Origin: Chamaecyparis obtusa
Lineage: Eukaryota > Streptophyta > Pinopsida > Cupressales > Cupressaceae
Reading direction: 5' to 3'
DNA length: 64,000 nucleotides
NCBI GenBank assembly: GCA_027943335.1
Contig: BSBK01001302.1
Coordinates: forward strand, 372,001-436,000
Shown piece by piece: positions 59,858-64,000 of the stretch. Under the pieces are notes generated by a model that had not been told where the DNA came from, searched no databases, and was given only the letters and a program-made list of their open reading frames with translations. The position numbers were made by a program, and so were the translations under genes. Positions within the stretch are counted from its first letter, which is position 1; each line of letters opens with the position of its first letter.

Positions 59858-59934
59858 TTGATTAGAGGCTCCGTACGACGAAAATGCAGGGAATCATGCT
59901 TCTTCAAATGCCTTTTGCTTGTTCAAGTGCATCT
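59858..59934 (+). repeat. Start of satellite 2 spacer, next to the ORF end
   Basis: GTTGATTAGAGGCTCCGTAC at 59859-59878 matches the spacer of the satellite at 62538-64000 (for example 62818, 63523), but here it directly continues accessory ORF copy 2. After about 30 bp it gives way to sequence leading into the 70-bp array. Confidence 0.75.
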
Positions 59935-62537
59935 TTTCATAGTTATTCTTAATGGAACGATTGATAGATTCACTTATCTAGAACCTCAGAATGACTTATT
60001 ATGTGATTGTAGTTGATTCTTATCAAACAGTTAACCGATTTGGAGATCTAAAAACTCAGAATGGGTTGTTATGCAATAGTCGTTGATTATCATCGAACCA
60101 TTGATCGATTCCACGATATTGAACCTTAGAATAGCTTGCTATGAGATTGTAGATGATTCTCATTGAACAAATGACCGATTGACCCATTTAGAAACTCAGA
60201 ATGACTTGTTATAGGATTGTAGCTGATTCTCATGTAATGATTGACTAATTTAGCCATTTAGAAACTCAAAATGACTTGTTATATGATTGTAACTGATTCT
60301 CATCAAATGATTGACAGATTCAGTGATCTTGAAACTAAGAACGACTTGTTATGCGATTGTAGAGTTATCTCATCAAATGGTTGACCAATTTAGAGATCTC
60401 AAAACTATGAATGGGTTGTTATACTATAGTCAATGATTATCATTGAACAGTTGACCAATTCGGCGATCTGGAACCTCAAAATAGCTTGTTGTGCGATTGT
60501 AGTTGATTCTCATCGAACGATTGAGTGATTCAGCCATTTAGTAACACATAATGATTTCTTATACGATTGTAGATGATTCTCATCGAACGATTGACTGATT
60601 CACCCATTTAGAAACTCAAAACAACTTGTTATACGATTGTAGCTGATTCTCATTAACCGATTGACTGATTTAGCTATTTAGAAAGTCAGAATGACTTGTT
60701 ATATGATTGTAGTTGATTCACATTGAACGATTGACTGATCCAGCCATCTACAGACTTAGAATGACTTTTTATATGATTGTAGCTAATTCTCATCAAATGA
60801 TTGACAGATTTAGAGATCTGGAACTTTAGAAGGACTTGTTATGTGATTATGGTTGATTCTCATTGAACGGTTGACCGATTCAGAGATCTGGAAACTCAAA
60901 ATGGGTTGTTATGCAATAGTCATTGATTATCATCAAATGGTTGACCGATTTGGAAATTTAGAACCTCAAAATAGCTTCTTATGCGATTATAGTTGATTAT
61001 CATCGAACCATTGACTGATTCGGCCATCTAGAACCTCAGAATAGCTTGTTATGCAATTGTAGTTGATTATCGTGGAACGACTGACCGATTCAACTATTTA
61101 GAAACTCAGAATGACTTGTTATATGATTGTAGCCTATTCTGTAGTTGAGTCTCATTGAACGATTAATAGATTCAGTGATCTAGAAGCTCAGAATGAGTTC
61201 TTATGCAATTGTAGTTGATTCTCATCGAACGGTTGAACAATGTAAAGATCTAGAAACTCAAAACGGGTTGTTATGCAATAGTCACTGATTATCATCAAAT
61301 GGTTGACCAATTCGACGATCAGAAACCTCATAATAGCTTGTTATGTGATTATAGTTGATTCTCATCAAACGATTGACTGATTCAACCATTTAAGACATAG
61401 AAAGACATGTTATAAGATTGTAGTTGATTCAACAATCTGGAACCTCAAAATAGCATGTTATGTGATTTTAGTTTATTTTCATTGAATGATTGACCGATTC
61501 TATCATTTAGAAACACAGAATCACTTTTTAAACGATTATAGCTTATTCTCATTGAACCATTAACTAATTCAGCCATCTAAAACTTAGAATGACTTGTTAT
61601 ATGATTGTAGCTAATTTTCATTCAATGATTGATAGATTCAGCGATCTGTAACCTAAAAATGACTTGTTCTATGATTGTAGCTGAGTGTCATCAAATGGTT
61701 GACCAATTCAGAGATCTAAAAACATAAAATGGGTTGTTATGCAATAGTCGCTGATTATCATCGACTGATTAGGCAATTTAGAAACTTAAAACAACTTCTT
61801 ATGCGGTTATAGTCGATTCTCATCGAATGATTGACCGATTTAGTGATCTAGAAACCTAGAATGACTTGTTATGTGATTGTAATTGATTCTAATCAAACAT
61901 TTGACCGAATCAGCAATCTAGAACCTCAGAATGACTTATTATGAGATTCTAGCTGATTTTCATCGATTGGTTGACCGATTTGGCAATCTAGAACCTCAAA
62001 ATGACTTGTGCAATTGTAGCTGATTCTTATCAAATGATTGGCTGATTCAGTGATCTTGAATGTCAAAATGACTTATTATGTGATTGTAGCTGATTCTCAT
62101 CGAACGGTTGACTGATTCGACAATCTAGAATCTCATAATGACTTGTTATGTGATTCTAGTTAATTATCATCGAACGGTAGATTGATTCGATGATCTAGAA
62201 CCTCACAATGACTTGTTGAGAGATTGTAGCTAGTTCTTATCAAATGGTTGACTGATTTGGTGATCTAGAAACTTAAAATAGCTTGTTATGCGAATCTAAA
62301 TGATTCTCATCGAACGGTTGATTGATTCGGTGATCTAGAACTTCACAATGGCTTATTATGTAATTGTCACTAATTCTCATCAAATGGTTGATCAATTTGA
62401 CTATCTAGAACCTCAGAATGACTTGTTAAGCGATTATAGATGATTCTCATCGAACAAACGACCGAATTGGTAATCTAGAACCTCAGAATGACTTGTTATG
62501 CGATTGTAGTTTATTCTAAACGAATAGTTGAGCGATT
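59935..62537 (+). repeat. 70-bp satellite, about 37 units
   Basis: Landmarks of the GAACCTCAGAATGACTTGTT type fall at 59981, 60051, 60121, 60191, 60261, 60331, 60401 and 60471, an exact 70-bp step. Typical words are GACTTGTTATGCGATTGTAG and GATTCTCATCGAACG. Later units have a few partial ones (near 61140 and 61410). A variant with GGGTTGTTATGCAATAGTC recurs at about 60061, 60411, 60901, 61263 and 61730. No gene is present. Confidence 0.95.
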
Positions 62538-64000
62538 GTTCACCAGAGTACTATCCATAAAGTCATAACCCAACTTGGGATGAAGTCACCATGAGCTTGT
62601 GGGTGAGATGCGAGGCAGAGTCATTGCGAGCTTGTAGGCAAGATCTTGGACAGATTAACCAAGAGCTTGCAGGCAAGATCCAGGGTGAAGTCACTGCGAG
62701 CTCATAGGCGAGACCCGAGGGGAAGTCACAACTAGCTTGCATGCGAGACTAAGGGAGAAGTCACCACGAGCTCGTAGGTGAGGTCATGAAAATAGGGTTA
62801 GAAGTCATGAAAAAAATGTTGATTAGAGGCTCTGCACAACAAAAATAACAAAAAAACCAGAGTTGAAAAAAATAAAAATAAAAATAAAAAATTCTTACTT
62901 TAGACAAACATGCATTCATCTATGGACGCGTCGATAGAGTACTATCCACAAAGTGGTAATCCAACTTGGGGAAAAGTCACTGCGAGCTTGCGAGCGAGAT
63001 CCAGGGCAAAGTCAATGCGAGCTCACAGGCGAGACCTAGGGAAAAGTCACTGCAAGCTCACGAGTGAGACCAGCGGTGAAGTCAACGCGAGCACACAGGC
63101 AAGGTCATGAAAAAGGGGTTAGAAGTCATGGAAAAAAATTATGATCAGAGGCTCCGTATGATGAAAAGAACAAAAAATCCAGAGTTAAAAATAAAAATAA
63201 AAATTCTTACTTTGGGCAAACGTGCGTTCATCCGTGGACACATCGACTGAGTACTATCCAAAAAGTGGTAACCCAACTTGGGGCAAAGTCACCATGAGCT
63301 TGCGGGTGACATCCTGGACGGAGTCACTACGATCTCACAAGCAAGATCCGAGACAGACTCACCCAGATCTCACAGGCGAGATCCGGGATGAAGTCACCGC
63401 AAGCCTGCAGGCAAGACCCGGGGCAAAGTCACACCTAACTTGCATGCGAGATCGGGGGCAAAGTCACCGCGAGTTCATGGGCGAGGTCATGAAAATGGGG
63501 TCAGAAGTCACAGAAAAAAATGTTGATTAGAGGCTCCGTACGATGAAAATAACAAAAAAACTAGAGTTAAAAAAAAAATTCTTACTTTGGAAAAAGGTGT
63601 GTTCATCTGTAAACGCGTCGAAAAAGTATTATCCATAAAGTGGTAACCCAACTTGGGGCAAAGTCATTGCGAGCTTATGGGCGAGATCTAGGGTAGAGTC
63701 ACCGCAAGCTTGTGAGCGAGATCCACGGCAGAGTCACTATGAGCTTGCGGGAAAGACCCAAGGGAAAGTCATTGTGAGCTCGAGGGCAAGGTTGGCGATG
63801 AAGTCACCACGAGGTCACAGGAGAGATCATGAAAATGGGGTCAGAAGTCACAAAAATAAAATGTTCATTAGAGGCTCCATATGACAAAAAGAACGAAAAA
63901 ACTAGAGTAAAAAATAAAAATAAAAATAAAAACTCTTACTTTGGGCAAACGTGCATTCATTCGTGGACGCATTGACAGATTACTATCCATAAAGTAGTAA
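62538..64000 (+). repeat. Second satellite with 35-bp subrepeats
   Basis: Large units start (GAGTACTATCC-type landmark) at 62546, 62937, 63249, 63624 and 63978, spacing 391, 312, 375 and 354 bp. Each has a run of 35-bp subrepeats (AGTCACCGCGAGCT... GCGAGATCC...), about 6, 4, 6 and 5 copies, then a spacer with GGTCATGAAAA, GATTAGAGGCTCCGTA and an A-rich stretch ending TTCTTACTTTGG. The array continues past the window end. ORFs of 66 and 102 codons inside it are by-products of the subrepeats. Confidence 0.9.

Larger units (their letters stand above)
53640..59865 (+). pseudogene. Unrecognised retroelement accessory ORF, copy 2, split by a LINE
   Basis: Same protein family as 8477-10981. The left part (about 53650-54242) has a KINKKRKGVIKNLEKAL-type segment, an acidic stretch (SSEEEEHDDEE) and KPRTRSATTTVV. 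After the LINE, 57748-59865 continues in the same frame: a basic KKARRKV segment, a middle domain (IIDEVCKN..., about 57915-58145), a long acidic spacer, and a coiled-coil C-terminus (59167-59865, 232 codons open) with APILDQLIKIV and DIDIQEKLMQRAKRK, matching KPILDQLALLS and DIDIEKRMEERAKSK in copy 1. LINE plus one target repeat is 3513 nt, a multiple of three, so the frame is kept. The C-terminus is cut at 59865, where satellite DNA begins. Stops at 54112-54114, 58144-58146, 58276, 58624 and others make it dead. Function unknown. Confidence 0.65.

Noticed and set aside
59935..62537. CRISPR-like regular repeat array
   Set aside because: The 70-bp units are contiguous with no constant-repeat/variable-spacer alternation, and the context is plant retroelements; it is a satellite.
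62910..63530. ORFs of 66 and 102 codons with repetitive Arg/Ser/Lys sequence
   Set aside because: They lie wholly inside the 35-bp subrepeats; 35 is not a multiple of three and no conserved start or domain is present.

Overview
The window is plant nuclear DNA made almost entirely of retrotransposons and satellite repeats; I find no convincing host gene and no RNA gene. Several things indicate a seed plant. LTR elements primed by initiator-Met tRNA carry copia and chromovirus polyproteins, Tat/Ogre-type gypsy pieces use the other common primer site (TGGCGCC...), and L1-type LINEs carry a 3' RNase H. The density of old, nested, substitution-decayed elements would suit a very large genome such as a conifer's, but that is an inference.

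Layout. 1-4630: a decayed Ty1/copia element, entered at its primer-binding site. 4631-8458: the 5' end of a Tat/Ogre-like Ty3/gypsy element (LTR, PBS, 2.4-kb leader, gag start). 8477-11900: an unrecognised 835-codon retroelement ORF followed by a polypurine tract and an LTR. 12000-14460: the 3' part of an L1-type LINE on the minus strand. 14803-18250: a non-LTR RT scrap joined to a Tat integrase C-terminus, then a Tat 3' region and LTR. 18370-19221: an unrecognised minus-strand pseudogene. 19573-22450: a perfect hairpin and a Tat-like gag split by a solo LTR. 22650-23830: a LINE endonuclease fragment on the minus strand. 23846-49770: a gag-only LTR element whose gag is split by the main feature of the window, a 22.9-kb tandem array of four chromovirus copies sharing five LTRs. 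49771-53640: AT-rich DNA without genes, including a diverged tandem of about 115 bp. 53640-59865: a second copy of the unrecognised retroelement ORF, split by a 3.5-kb LINE. 59935-62537: about 37 units of a 70-bp satellite. 62538-64000: a second satellite with 35-bp subrepeats inside units of about 310-390 bp.

The array is LTR-A-LTR-B-LTR-C-LTR-D-LTR, all direct. All five LTRs are 857 bp and start-to-start spacing is 5505, 5493, 5505 and 5505 bp. The whole array is bracketed by one 5-bp target duplication (TAATG). It therefore occupies a single insertion site and was expanded there, or entered as a multimer. Each copy keeps one gag-pol frame of about 1,479 codons with no frameshift, broken only by stop codons. 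Shared stops group A with B and C with D, and the LTRs look mosaic, so recombination or homology-directed cDNA entry probably shaped the array.

The second theme is the unrecognised ORF present in two diverged copies (8477-10981 and 53640-59865). It has a basic/acidic low-complexity N-terminus, a conserved middle and a coiled-coil C-terminus. It lies just before a polypurine tract and LTR in one copy and is cut by satellite DNA in the other. Positions, target duplications and frames were read directly from the sequence; family names rest on motif recognition without database searches.
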